From: Gigantopelta aegis | Taxonomy: Eukaryota; Mollusca; Gastropoda; Neomphalida; Peltospiridae | DNA length: 64,000 nt | Assembly: GCF_016097555.1 (NCBI RefSeq) | Contig: NC_054704.1 | Coordinates: 51,431,399 to 51,495,398, forward strand | Reading direction: 5' to 3' | In this document: positions 1-11,841 of the stretch, one piece after another | Layout of the letters: the number at the start of each line of letters is the position of its first letter | How positions within the stretch are numbered: the stretch's first letter is position 1 | Notes under the pieces: model-generated | Seen by the model: the letters and a program-made list of their open reading frames with translations, nothing else | Database searches by the model: none | What the model was told of the DNA's origin: nothing | Position numbers and translations under genes: made by a program

Positions 1-376
1 CCTATGTATTGGAACCCCCCTTTTCAAAATCCTATGTACGCCCATGCAGTCAGAGTACTCGGGCTAGTTTATAGCTAACAGATTTTTGTAAGGGAAGGGT
101 TATTGGATGAACAAGTGGAACAGGCAACCAGATCTATAGGTCTTTTGGTGCTAAAATACATATTTCAAAACAGGAAGAAGATAAATAAAAGAAAAAGCAA
201 AGAAAAAAAGGAGAGAAGATGATGAAACAATAGCAACTACAACAATAGCCAATTAATATAATTTTATTTTTAAATATTTACTTAATATTGTTTTAGTGCA
301 GAAAGTGGACCATGAGTAGGCATAGGCCTACCTTTTTCTTTTTTTAAGTGGGCACATTTATGATGGAGTTTTATTA
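1..376. other. No gene seen
   Basis: AT-rich sequence with A-rich tracts. The first 60 bases (with cctatgtacgcccatgc) look like the edge of an interspersed repeat, but I cannot delimit it. Confidence 0.5.
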
Positions 377-761
377 AAAGGACATTCCTGAGTTTGCTGC
401 AATATTTCAGATGTTATCGACTAACGGAGACTTTTTGATGACTGTAATTACATATCAAATATATTTTTCTGCATAAATTATTAGTGGCTGTATATTAAAC
501 GTGTTTCTGATCATTCTAATATTTGTACTAGGTTAAATTTCATTTTATTTCCTAAAAAAGATTTTTTCGTACATACTAAATTATTTGAAGACAAAATCCA
601 GTTTGGGCTTCTTACAAATATTAAGACGACCAGAAACACATTGAATATACAGAAACTGATATTCTAAACAAGAAAATATATTATATATGTAAGTTTAATC
701 GTAGAAATATTTTATTAGTTGGAAACATCTTACAATGCAGCAAACTCAGGAATGTCCCTTT
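377..761. repeat. MITE-like element T1
   Basis: The ends form a 25-bp inverted repeat: the left starts aaaggacattcctgag and the right ends caggaatgtccctt. The interior is AT-rich and non-coding. A diverged relative lies at 59556-59885. Confidence 0.75.
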
Positions 762-773
762 GATGTTTCTATA

Positions 774-985
774 TGGGGGAAAACGGTAAAGTGGTAAAAG
801 TGCTCACCTCGTGTGGTTGGTCTGAGATCGATCCCTGTCGGTGGACCCATTATTCTATTTCCCGATCCAGCCAGTGTACCCAGATTAGTATATCAAAGAG
901 CATGGTATGTGCTATCCTGTCTGTTGGATGGTGCACACTAAAGATCCCTTGCTACTAATAGAAAAATGTAGCGGGTTTCTGGCTC
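774..985 (+). mobile_element. tRNA-derived SINE, head H1, 3' truncated
   Basis: A tRNA-like head (gtaaagtggtaaaag for box A, gagatcgatccc for box B) is followed by the family body (catggtatgtgctatcctgtc). It lacks the tail. Confidence 0.75.
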
Positions 986-1309
986 CAGATCTTCTGACCA
1001 ATTTTGCCAAATTGCTATTAAAGAATTAGGGGGACCAGGGTGAATCCTGGAGAATTGATACAAGTGACTAGCCATCTGAGACACAATATTAGCTGCCCAA
1101 CCGAAAATATGGTGGGCCCTCTAGGGGGGTATTCAACAATTCCTTAATGCTCTAGTGGGGAAAGGTGGAACCATGGTTTTCTTTCTGAAATGTTATTCGG
1201 AAGGGACAGGTGTGTTTGTTAAGATTAACATAACATTATCTGCTTTTTATTTATGAAGTCAAATGCAGGCAGTCACTGCTATATTGTTCTTTAAAAATGT
1301 TTTTTTTAT

Positions 1310-1513
1310 CTATTGTCCTTTCCACAAGGAATGCCTTTTTCATACTATGGAATTTACTACAAGTTGTTTATTTCTGAGCCAACTGTTTTCTAAAATGCAC
1401 ACAAAAATACAATTTTTTTGTTATTTCCAATTTTTTTTTTTTTATATACGTCATACCAAACTGAAATTATTTACCAAAAAACATTTTTGTAGGAGGATGG
1501 GACTAACTATAGT
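1310..1513. repeat. MITE-like element T2, copy 1
   Basis: Diverged relative of 7164-7369. Shared blocks include aactgaaattatttac and a right end close to gatgggactaactatag. Confidence 0.55.
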
Positions 1514-2168
1514 ATTTATTACCAAACAGATCAAACATAAATACAAAAAAAAAAATAATAATAATTTTGGTCAAATTATGTCATAATGACAGGGAAGATA
1601 AGGGGGTAGATATTTATGAGTGTTATATGTAATGTTAGATGGGGGAGTTGTCTTTACATAACAAAGGGGGAAGGGGTATGTATAAAAACTCTTTTTTTTT
1701 TTACAGCACGCTATTTTTGTTGGTTACTAGGTTTTTTTACTGCCCCTTAGTTACTTCAGATTTGATTTGGCCCTTGACAAGCATGCACATGTAGATAACA
1801 TTTAATCATGTAACTTGATAAATAAATTGTTCCTAGTCATTTCATGTTGTTTTAGTTTTTTCTGGTGAAGCGTGGCTTTGGTTGGCTTTTGATGGGATAT
1901 CTAACAAGAATCTGAAAAACTAGGACAGCTCAGACAATGGTTGAATGATTATTGGAATGTGTTGGACTTGAGGACTAAAAATATAGGTGAATCCATGAGC
2001 AGACCGATCCTTTGTTCGAGCGCCAGACTCAAGCTGAAGTAAGGTGCAATGTTAGAACATGGATGAGAAATGAGCAGGTTTGTTTTTTGTGGATTAATTA
2101 TTAAGAACATTACATGTACGTCTAGCAGCTAGAGTTAAAAAGTAATTAAATTTCATTTTACTAATTTT
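1514..2168. other. No gene seen
   Basis: AT-rich unique-looking sequence without a convincing reading frame or repeat structure. Confidence 0.5.
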
Positions 2169-2666
2169 AATACTAAACTGTGTTTAATAATAATGGTTTT
2201 GTCCAGTTTGACAGTTTGGAGCAAGGTGTATACAATACCAGAAATTTAAATACTAAATTGTATTTGATAATGATAGTTTTGTCCAGTTTAACAGTTTGGA
2301 GCAAAGTGTAATACCAGAAATTTTAATACTAAACTGTGTAATAATGATGGTTTTGTCCAATTTGACAGTTCGGAGCAAGATGTCATGCCAGAAATTTTAA
2401 TACTAAACTGTAATAATGATTGTCCAGTTTGACAGTTCGGAGCAAGATGTCATGCCAGAAATTTTAATACTAAACTGTAATAATGATTGTCCAGTTTGAC
2501 AGTTCGGAGCAAGATGTCATGCCAGAAATTTTAATACTAAACTGTAATAATGATTGTCCAGTTTGACAGTTCGGAGCAAGATGTCATGCCAGAAATTTTA
2601 ATACTAAACTGTAATAATGATTGTCCAGTTTGACAGTTCGGAGCAAGATGTAACAAGAAATTTTAG
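2169..2666. repeat. Tandem repeat, seven units of 80 to 67 bp
   Basis: Units begin with aatactaaactg at 2169, 2249, 2325, 2399, 2466, 2533 and 2600. Unit length falls from 80 to 67 and the last copies are nearly identical, a homogenisation gradient to the right. Confidence 0.92.
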
Positions 2667-3112
2667 GAAATTAATATACATGTAACAAAATTAATTAAGA
2701 GCTAGTAAATATCTTCAGCATTTTTCTTTAATTATGATTAACTAAAATTAAAGCTTCTTCTGTTGTAAGTAGTCAGTATTGTGGCATGTTCTTAAACTTA
2801 ATGATTTAAACAACAATTTGGTGTGAACAAACTAATACCTATTGTTAATTAGAACCAATTAAGAATTTTCCAGGTGGTTTTTTTTACGTTCATCAGGTTT
2901 TGAAGAAAAAAATCATCCACAAACTGTGTGTGTCGGCGAAGCTGTTCTCACATAAGTTTGCAGATGATATTTGTTTTCATACCCAGATGAATGTAAAAGA
3001 AATAACAGACAAAATGTTCCATGTTGATACCATATATAAATTCACATGCTAATGGGAGATAAAAATTATTCTCCTTGAACTAGTCTCAGGGCAGTGTTAG
3101 CTCCCTTTAAAG

Positions 3113-3499
3113 AAAGAAAGAAAGAAAGAAGTGTTTTATTTAGCGACGCACTCAACACATTTTATTTACGGTTATATGGCGTCAGACATATGGTTAAGGA
3201 CCACACAGATTTTGAGAGGAAACCTGCTGCCGCCACTACATGGGCTACTCTTCCGATTAGCAGCAAGGGATCTTTTATTTGCACTTCCAACAGGCAGGAT
3301 AGCACAAACCATGGCCTTTGTTGAACCAGTTATGGATCACTGGTCGGTGCAAGTGGTTTACAAATACCCATTGAGCCTTGCTCACTCAGGGTTTGGAGTT
3401 GGTATCTGGATTAAAAATCCCATGCCTCGACTGGGATCCGAACCCATTACCTACCAGCCTGTAGACCGATGGCCTGCCACGATGCCACCAAGGCCGGTG
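3113..3499 (-). mobile_element. SINE, head H2 / tail T2, full length
   Basis: It starts with aaagaaag tail repeats and ends with the tRNA-like head on the right. A 13-bp target duplication with one mismatch lies at 3100-3112 and 3500-3512 (gct/gcc followed by ccctttaaag). Confidence 0.9.
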
Positions 3500-3887
3500 G
3501 CCCCCTTTAAAGGGCAATGTTAATAAGATATAAATAGTCTTATTAAATTCGGACCAAGGTTTAAAAAATTAAACTTTATTTGAAAGTTGGGTGAAAGTTT
3601 GTCATTTTAATTAGTAAAACTAATATCTTAGTTTCTGTCAGACAGGAAATCATATATCATGCACCCATAAAAGTTAGTTTCTGAGAACCTGACTTGGCTA
3701 TTCCTAACAAATTAAACAAGCATATATACAGGTATGTACCATAATGTAATCATCTTTGGGAATGCTAGAATTTGGTTATGGGTATACATTATGATGACGT
3801 AGATTTAAGTGACATAATAATTAGAGTGTGATAAAAGAATATTGATAAAAAAAAACCCAGACCTGATTATTGTCATGTATATATATA

Positions 3888-5481
3888 CTACTCAAAAGAA
3901 TTTAAGGGTCAGACGATATTTTCGACATTATTTTCTGAATGTCATTTATATTAGCTAGACCATAATGTCACGCATGGTATTGTTCCATTTTGACGAAAGT
4001 GGGTCTAAGCAACCCATAAATGAATTAAAATCCACTGTCATTGACACTGTCGACTAGCTCTAATGGCGAAAACATGCTTACATTTGCACGTAAATTAGGG
4101 CGAAAGCGAAAGGTCTGCTAAGTGCCCATAACTTGCTTTTTGACAAAGCGCTTCATTTGCATGCTTTGCATGTGTATTCCATGTTCCCAATGCTGAATTT
4201 CCGTATAATTGGAGCTTGCGTTCGTGTACGGTGCACACTCCAAATTTGACAATGGTACGATGTCAACTGACTATCGAAGATCGAGGAAGGGCTATTGCTT
4301 GGCTTCAGGATGGCAATACGCAAAGAAATGTTGCTCTGAGACTTGGTGTCAGTCAGAGTGTCGTTGGCCGACTGTGGCAACGGTACCAAGCAACGAATTC
4401 TGTTCGAAATCGTCCACTTTCGGGAAGACCCCGAAGCACTACAAATAGAGAGGACCGCTACATCATCAATATGGCTCTACGTCAATGCACAACCACTGCA
4501 CGCCGATTACGTGACAATCTGCGGACTGCGACTGGAACTCGAGTGTCTAATCAAACCATACGCAATCGTCAATAATCTACGCTGCCGTCGCCAGGCTGTT
4601 TGACCACCACTCCTACCACGTCACAGAATGGCCAGACATCACTGGTGCACGCTTCATCTGCGGTGGCAACGTGTTGAGTGGGGTCGAGTGATGTTCACTG
4701 ATGAGTCCAGGTTTAGTCTCCAGTTCAACGACTGTCTGCTTCGTATCTACAGACGTCCTGGAGAGCGCTTCGCTGACGTTAACGTTAGACAACGTCACCG
4801 GTTCGGTGGTGGCAGCGTCATGGTGTGGGACGGCATCTCTATCCACCACAGGACCCCCCCTCTATGTGGTGGATGGCAATCTGAATGGAATCCGCTATCT
4901 GAATGAGATTATCCGGCCGTTGGTTCTCCCAGGCCTTCAGCAGATTGGCGGCGGGGCAGTTCTACAGGATGACAATGCCAGACCCCACCGCGCCAGGGTG
5001 GTAACGGACTTTCTCAGACAACAAGGTATCACCAGGAAGGATTGGCCAGCATATTCGCCTGACTTGGCCCCAATAGAGAACGCCTGGGACGAATTAGGCA
5101 GGAGAGTTCAGGATAACCATGCCCCTCCGGCCAACCTTCATGATCTGGGTCAACTTCTTATGGCAGAGTGGCAAGCCATTCCCCAAGAGTTCTTCAGACG
5201 TCTGATCAACAGCATGAGGCAACGATGTGTCGAGTGTATTCGCGCCAGGGATGGATTCACACACTAATAAACGAATGTTCTAATGTGTAAAATCCATGTT
5301 TGACAACCTTCAACTTTGACAACATGTCATGTGACTTTCTTGTATACAGTGACGTTTATTTGTGTTTTTTTGTAAATATGGAACAATAAATAAAAAGTTT
5401 GGTGTAGTTTACATCATCAATCTAATACACTCTGAAACTTATTTGGTTATAAATTTTTGACCCTTAAATTCTTTTGAGTAG
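3888..5481 (+). mobile_element. Tc1-like DNA transposon, complete but inactivated
   Basis: Perfect 24-bp terminal inverted repeats (starting CTACTCAAAAGAATTTAAGG) at 3888-3911 and 5458-5481, flanked by TA at 3886-3887 and 5482-5483, the TA duplication typical of Tc1/mariner. Length 1594 bp, normal for the family. It holds the broken transposase at 4252-5267. Intact TIRs mean it could still be moved in trans. Confidence 0.95.
4252..5267 (+). pseudogene. Tc1-type transposase (DD34E), frame-broken
   Basis: Cut-and-paste transposase remnant. The N-terminal part (4252-4575) has a helix-turn-helix DNA-binding region (NVALRLGVSQSVVGRLWQRY) and a basic GRPRST hinge. The catalytic part shows MFTDESRF (first D), LQDDNARPH (second D) and PDLAPIENAWDEL (E), with exactly 34 residues between the second D and E. 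The usual MVWGG is MVWDG here. Breaks: a stop at 4573, a frame change before 4628, and another around a seven-C run at 4854-4860, so the three parts lie in three frames. Confidence 0.93.
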
Positions 5482-5483
5482 TA

Positions 5484-6085
5484 TATATATATATATCAAG
5501 TGTGTTTGCGTGTGCATGCATGTGTCTGTGTGTGCATGTGTGTCTGTGTGTGCATATGTATGTGTGTGTGTATGTGTATGTACTTGTGTGTGTATGCATG
5601 TGTCTGTGTGTGCATGTGTGTGTGTGTGTGTACTTGTGTGTGTGCATGCATGTGTCTGTGTTTGCATGTGTGTGTATGTGTGTGTGTACTTGTTTGTATT
5701 TGTGCATGTAAATGCATGTGTCTGTGTGTGCATGTGTGTGTATGTGTGTGTACTTGTGTGTGTACTTGTGCGTGTGCATACATTTGTGTGTGTGCATGTG
5801 TGTGTGTGTACTTGTGCGTGTGCATGCATGTGTCTGTGTGTGCATATGTGTGTGTACTTGTGCATGTGCATGCATGTGTCCGTGTGTGCATGTGTGTGTG
5901 TGTGTATACTTGTGCATGTGCATGCATGTGTCTGTGTGTGCATGTGTGTGTGAATGTGTGTATGTGTGTGTACTTGTGTGTGTGCATGCATGTGTCTGTG
6001 TGTGCATGTGTGTGTGTGTGTGTGCATGTGTGTGTGTGTGTGTGTGTGTGTATGTACTTGTACGTGTGCATGTATGCATGAATTC
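5484..6085. repeat. TG-rich microsatellite
   Basis: About 600 bp of (TG)n with interspersed gcatg, tctg and tacttg blocks. Long frames on both strands are artefacts of the dinucleotide repeat. It directly abuts the right end of the Tc1 element. Confidence 0.95.
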
Positions 6086-6440
6086 ATGTTTATGCATGCA
6101 TATATATGTATATATTTATTTATTTAACAGAGACCGGTTGGAAAATTATCTTTTGTACACATAATATAATTTAATGCTTGATTTAACAACAACTTTGATG
6201 AGATTTTTCTTTTAAGAATCTATTTTAAAACCAATGTCAAGAATGTCTGGACATGTTAGAAGATAATTTAAGCATGATATAATCACAGATCCAAACTGGC
6301 CACAGTGGTGTATTGACAAATGATATCATTGCCTATAATCCCTCCCAGCGAGTTTTAATGGCTCGGAGATTTAAGGCCATACACCACATGCACTTCAGGG
6401 CCATGATTTAGTTCAGTGAACAGAAAAAAGTGTTAAAAAT

Positions 6441-6664
6441 TTGTTTTGTTTAACAACACCACTAGAGCACATTGATTTATTAATAATAGGCTATTGGAGG
6501 TCAAACATTTGGTAATTGTAACTGTAGCAAGGGATCTTTTATAAGCACCATCCCACAGACAGGATAGCACATACCATGGTCTTTAATATACCAGTCGTGG
6601 TGCACTGGCTGGAATAAGAAATAACCTAATCGGCGTACTGACAGAGGTTGATCCTAAACTGACT
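6441..6664 (-). mobile_element. SINE, head H1 / tail T1, degenerate
   Basis: Starts ttgttttgtttaacaacacc, with the typical agcaagggatcttttat body. The head is decayed. Confidence 0.8.
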
Positions 6665-6675
6665 GTGTATCAGGT

Positions 6676-6931
6676 GAGCAGTGATAGAAATAAGCAAAAC
6701 ATGTTTACTAGTCCACAAGACAAGTACATCGAGAAATCTCTTTGTCTGCCAATATTTTCACTTGTCCAAATAAACAGATTGTTTTATTCAAGTACCAGGA
6801 TGATGTTTGGGATTGCTCAAAATGAAACTGCACTGAAATGTTTTTACTTGTACACTGGACAACCACTGCGGCACATTTTGCTTGTCCGAATAGATTTTCA
6901 CTTGTCGGGACAAGTGATTATTTCGAACAAT
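6676..6931. repeat. MITE-like element M6, copy 1
   Basis: Shares ordered blocks with 51664-51904 (acttgtctgccaatattttc, attttcacttgtc) and has short inverted ends, gaaataag and cttatttc-like. Confidence 0.65.
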
Positions 6932-6961
6932 GGTGAGCTGTTTACCACTGTGCTACATCCT

Positions 6962-7090
6962 GCCCAAGTTCAGTGGATAGAGCGCTTGTCTGTGGTTTTT
7001 GGATGATAGGATCGAACCTTGGCAGACCCATTTAGCGTTTCCCATCCCATTCCCAGTGTCCCATGACTGGTATATCAAAGGCTGTCAAAG
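6962..7090 (+). mobile_element. SINE H1 fragment
   Basis: Head-like cagtggatagagcgcttg and box B ggatcgaacc, then tggtatatcaaaggctgt. Truncated. Confidence 0.6.
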
Positions 7091-7163
7091 TATGCCATAT
7101 GATATATGTAGTAGTTTTTAAATTATTATTATTGTTAATTATTTTTAGTCCTCTGCAGGTTCA

Positions 7164-7369
7164 ACTATAGTCCGTCCCACAGGGATCAAAATTTGTTTTC
7201 ATACTATGTAATTAACTACAAGTTATATATTTCCGAGCCGATTGATTTGTAAATTATACACACAAATTGTGTTTCTTTGTTATTTCCAAAACACTTTTAC
7301 TTTGTAAGTCAAACCAAACTGAAATTATTTACAGAAAACATTTTAATAGAATGATGGGATGGACTATAG
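7164..7369. repeat. MITE-like element T2, copy 2
   Basis: Inverted ends: ctatagtccgtccca on the left, tgggatggactatag on the right. Related to 1310-1513. The TCCTG array begins just after it. Confidence 0.7.
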
Positions 7370-7379
7370 ATTGTGTCAC

Positions 7380-7413
7380 TGTCTGTCTGTCCTGTCCTGT
7401 CCTGTCCTGTCCT

Positions 7414-7448
<35 letters not shown>

Positions 7449-7551
7449 TGTCCTGTCCTGTCCTGTCCTGTCCTGTCCTGTCCTGTCCTGTCCTGTCTTG
7501 TCTTGTCTTGTCTTGTCCTGTCCTGTCCTGTCCTGTCTTTCTGTCTGTCCT
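7380..7551. repeat. TCCTG / TCCCTG microsatellite
   Basis: A pentanucleotide tcctg array with an inner block of hexanucleotide tccctg and a block of tcttg variants. Six-frame translations across it are repeat artefacts. Confidence 0.95.
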
Positions 7552-8207
7552 GCATACGATTCTCTGGACCTTTTGACCATGTCTCAAGATGTTGAGCTGA
7601 AATTTTATATAACCTTTATCATGTAGAGTTACAGATCAATTTTGACTTTAATGGGGATTAATTTTTGCCTTATTTTGACAGAGTTATACCCCTTGCACTT
7701 AGGAGATATTGCGATCATTACAGTTCCCAGACTTTTCTTTGAGCATATATTGAGCTGTAATTGTGTATAGCTTTATATTGTATTATAAAGCTGCAGATCA
7801 AGTTTGAGTTTTATTTTAAATCAGAGTTACATGTATGGTCATTGAATCTATAAGATAGTGTATACAATCATCACAGTTATCAGGACCTTTTTGTTTTTGC
7901 AATGTGTCAAGATATTGAGCTAAAATGTTCTTTATAGCTTATCTTGTAGAGTTAAGCTTAAGAATATTAAGCTGTAATTTAGCGTATATTTATATAGAAT
8001 ACTACACTTGTTTTAGCTAGAAACAATTTTACAAAATGTTAATATCTGACTGAACAAATATGAGGTTAGATACCATGGGAAGTTCACAGAATTTGTACAT
8101 ACAAAATGTGTACGACACACTCAGATATTTACTAGATGGGTAATAAAGCTTTATATTTTACAGGTACAGATCAAGATTGAGTTTCATTAGGATTTATAGG
8201 ATATTAA
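7552..8207. other. No gene seen
   Basis: AT-rich. It contains loosely repeated motifs of the kind gatattgagctaaaatg / gatgttgagctgaaatt about every 180-330 bp (near 7590, 7750 and 7910), perhaps an old tandem duplication. Confidence 0.4.
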
Positions 8208-8345
8208 ACAAGCTTTCATTTCATATCATGTTTATGTTCCGAGTGAAATAATTTTCAATTGTCACAAGCTTTAGTGAGTGACAATGAAAATTATTTCATG
8301 AGGGACATAAACATGATACGAAATGGTAGCAAGTTTAATATTCTA
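8208..8345. repeat. Foldback (hairpin) element
   Basis: Two arms of about 65 bp in inverted orientation around a short loop; both contain catgtttatgt / acataaacatg and gaaataattttca / tgaaaattatttc. A related arm recurs at about 43190-43270. Confidence 0.8.
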
Positions 8346-8396
8346 TTTATTACCCATTATCAATCTTAATTTATATCACTTATCTCATTTTGTATA

Positions 8397-8615
8397 CCGG
8401 CCTCGGTGGCGTCATGGTTAGGCCATCGGTCTACAGGCTGGTAGGTACTGGGTTTGGATCCCATTCGAGGCATGGGATTTTTAATCCAGATACCGACTCC
8501 AAACCCTGAGTGAGTGCTCTGCAAGGCTCAATGGGTAGGTGTAATCGGAAAGAGTAGCCCTTGTAGTGGCGACAGTGGGTTTCCTCTCAAAATCTGTGTG
8601 GTCCTTAACCATATG
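8397..8615 (+). mobile_element. SINE, head H2, partial
   Basis: tRNA-like head (ggcgtcatggttaggcc, box B ggtttggatcc). It ends at accatatg, where minisatellite-linked sequence begins. Confidence 0.85.
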
Positions 8616-8685
8616 TGCCTGCTCAAATAGCTATTTAAATGCAGGTTTGTCTTGATCTCTACAGGTTTGTCTTCATGTATACAGA
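8616..8685. repeat. Seed of the 20-bp minisatellite
   Basis: tgcctgctcaaatagc, then two units of acaggtttgtcttgat type. The same leader precedes the large arrays at 35327 and 37338. Confidence 0.8.
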
Positions 8686-9000
8686 CCGGCCTCGGTGGCG
8701 TCGTGGTTAAGCCATCAGTCTACAGGCTGGTAGGTACTGGGTTTGGATCCCAGTCAAGGCATGGGATTTTTAATCCAGATACCGACTCCAAACCCTGAGT
8801 GAGTGCTCCGCAAGGCTCAATGGGTAGGTGTAAACCACTTGCACTGACCAGTGATCCATAACTGGTTCAACAAATTCCATGGTCTGTGCTATCCTGCTTG
8901 TGGGAAGCGCAGATAAAAGATCCGTCCAATAGCCGATGATAAGATAAAAAAAATCAATGTGCTCTAGTGGCGTCGTTAAATAAAACACACTTTACTTTAT
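8686..9000 (+). mobile_element. SINE, head H2 with tail T1
   Basis: H2 tRNA-like head, but ends with aatcaatgtgctctagtgg, the tail found on H1 elements. It sits after tcatgtatacaga, the same insertion context as the SINE at 35374. Confidence 0.87.
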
Positions 9001-9244
9001 CTCGTTTTGTTGACATTCCTGTAAGGTTGTAGTATGCCAGTCGATGACGTCAAAAGTGTTACGTCCCACTTGCCATTCTAGTGGGACATACATGTATCAC
9101 TTTGATATATACCAAGATATTTTTAACCATATGGCTAATAATTCCCCATTTTTAACAGTTATCATATGAATGTTGAATGTAGGAAATATTGCAACCATCA
9201 CATCATCACGACATTTCATGTATACTTTTATCACATAGAGCTAC

Positions 9245-9500
9245 ATTTCATTTCAACTTATTTTCATGCTTATATCTAATTATGGTTCAAGCATGCAATT
9301 CAGCTATCTGGGCTGTCTGTCCAGGACAGTTGGTTAGATGTTAGTGGTTAGTAAGAGAGAAGAGGGTGTAGTGGTCTTACACCTACCCACTGAGTCATTA
9401 AAACTTGCTCTGGGTGGAAGCCGGTACCGGGCTGCAAACCCTGTACCTACCAAACCTTATGTCGGATGGCTTAACCATGATGCCACCGACCGAGGCCCGT
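9245..9500 (-). mobile_element. SINE family C (head H2-like, tail T3)
   Basis: Left end catttcaacttattttcatg, head on the right. A 13-bp target duplication with one mismatch (acatagagctaca / acataaagctaca) lies at 9232-9244 and 9501-9513. Confidence 0.88.
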
Positions 9501-9735
9501 ACATAAAGCTACAAATGAAGTTTGTGTTTCATGGGCTTTACATTAGCCCTTTTAATGACATCATGACTGGATGTGCTCTATTATTTCACAGTGATGCAAT
9601 CAGCATAATAACATTTCTAAGAGTGTAATAGTGCAGATTTATGTTGTGGGTCTGGAAGGGGACATACATGTACATCTATGTTTTGCTTTAACATTACTCT
9701 CAGAATGATTGTTTATTGTAGATCATTCATATGGG

Positions 9736-9841
9736 ATGAAGAAAGTTGGAAATTTAGACTACACCATATCATGGCTGACTTTATTGATAATTACTTGGAC
9801 GCATATTATTCAGGGTGGAATCTTTCCAGACAAATTTGGTG
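9736..9841 (+). CDS. Receptor exon 1: start codon and signal peptide (tentative)
   Basis: The ATG at 9736 (G at -3) opens [20 protein letters not shown], a basic start followed by a hydrophobic core of about 15 residues, typical of a signal peptide. Two donors fit the phase-1 acceptor of the Ig exon: after 9814 (gtggaa) or after 9841 (gtctgt). Both are weak, and they differ by nine residues. An AG at 9702-9703 could be an acceptor, so a non-coding leader exon may lie upstream. No other upstream ATG segment in the window joins the Ig exon with a hydrophobic leader. The assignment is inferred. Confidence 0.5.
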
Positions 9842-11760
9842 GTCTGTATATCTTGTTTTTAAATTTGTGTCCACAAAGTTCACAATTTAGCAAAACTTGC
9901 CAATTAAGCCTGACTTTTTTTCAGTTTGGTCACATGCAAACTGGCTATGTCTTATCAGTAATTTTCCCCAAATATCAGCACAAATTTAGGTGTTTTTTAA
10001 GCAGCTGTATATTATATTCTTCTCTCTTTTATGTTCGATGTATAGAAACTGTCAAAATAATTCTACACGTTATTTGCAGTATTACTGAGGTTTTTTTGTT
10101 TTGTTTTATTTTATTTTTTATTAACTTTTAAAGTAATTCTTAAAAATCAAACTTCTATTTATTCAGTTATTTTCAGTTAAAGAAATCACCAGGGACAGAT
10201 TTTAGGGGGTTTCCCAGTTGTACGGAATCCCACCTGGCTAAAAAACCCTCACCCTACCACGTAGATCAAAATTGATATCCACGTAAAATTTATAATTTCA
10301 AATTATAAACATTTACATATTGTTTCGGAAACCCACCTTACCTAAAGTATAATCTGCCCCTGATCACTAAAGGGTTGTTTCTAAAGAAAAATGCACTCAA
10401 CAGCAACATTTTGTTAGGAATATAGCACTGCAAATGAAGAACTGTTTATTAAAACTCTATTTCAAATATACTGGTAATACATTGTATATATGTATGTTGC
10501 TTGGATATTAAGGTTTGCAAAATGTGATGGTATAGATTATTTTGTTTTGACACAAGTAATTGCTCAGTACATATAGGTGTGAACAACATGATACAATCAC
10601 AAATATTTGACTTTTTATTTCTATGAGGAAAATATGAAAAACAGAGAAAAAGAGAAAATATTAAATATATTTCATCAGGATGTCTGTGTCTGTATTATAA
10701 GGTAATAAATTTGTTATTTTCATTATTTTTTTCAATTTTTTTTTTCAATTTTCTTTCACCAGTTGTGACTCCAAAAGATCCTTTCATTTACATTGGCCAG
10801 AATGTCTCATTGTTTTGCAACATTACAACCAATCACAGCAATATTGAATCAGGTCAGATGACGTTTGAAAAAGACCGAATCCCAGTGGACAGAAGATACA
10901 TCACACATCTGGGCCCGAGGGTCATCCATCTTGAACTTCCAGTCACCTCTCTGCAGGATGAAGGAAGTTACATTTGTATCTTGAGAAAACCAGAAGTGCT
11001 TTTTCTTGGAGTACAATATGTATCTGTTGAATGTAAGTTTCTATAAAGTGGACATATTATAACCAGTTCTGGTTATCAGCCCTTAATATTTCAGTTATAT
11101 TTTTATTAACAGTACTAGTGTAGGGTGCACACTAGGTCAAGACTTTCCTTAATGTGCAGGGCAAGTTGCTTCCCTCTATTTAGCAAATTTAAAATGGCGG
11201 GGAAATGTTTTATGTTGTCGTTGTAAGATTTATTTTGTTAATAATGATGCAAGTACTTCAGTCGGGATTTAGTGAGTATGGTAGGTTATTAATTTTTGGT
11301 TTGTTTGTCCATTTGTTGCACTATTTTGGTTGAGAAACGGTTGAAATCTGGTGCTACAAGTTTTTAATGCCAGCTACATATAGGGTATATAACATTATTT
11401 GGACACGGAAAGAACCACACTTTCTACGTTCCTTCGGACTAAACAGTACCTACATGTAGCTATACACAGGTGCATCTGCAGGGTCAAAACCCCACCCTGC
11501 TCAAGGGAATTTTCCTTTTTTTGTTCTTCAATATATTTTCCAGGTGAGCATACATGTAACTTGACCACCTTTCAAACTTCATTCACCAGTCTAGATACAC
11601 CCCCTGCATAAATTCCTGTACTTGAATGTCAGATTTTTAAAATGAGAAAACCAGTGCCATGCACGATTACCTTTTTCTAAGTTTATAGCCTTGTAGCCTT
11701 CATTATATAAATATTTTTCTATTGCATTAATTGTTTATTTTTTCTTTCTTTCCTTTCTTT

Positions 11761-11841
<81 letters not shown>

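Noticed and set aside
5447..6164. Long Cys/Val and His/Thr frames on both strands.
   Set aside because: Translation of a TG microsatellite; open in many frames at once with no other coding sign.
7267..7626. Frames with repeated Leu-Ser-Cys-Pro and Arg-Thr-Gly-Gln.
   Set aside because: Translation of the TCCTG/TCCCTG array.
10711..10762. Hydrophobic leader ([15 protein letters not shown]) read in frame directly before the Ig domain, looking like a signal peptide.
   Set aside because: It has no ATG start and is the translated polypyrimidine tract of the acceptor at 10762. The exon at 9736 fits better.
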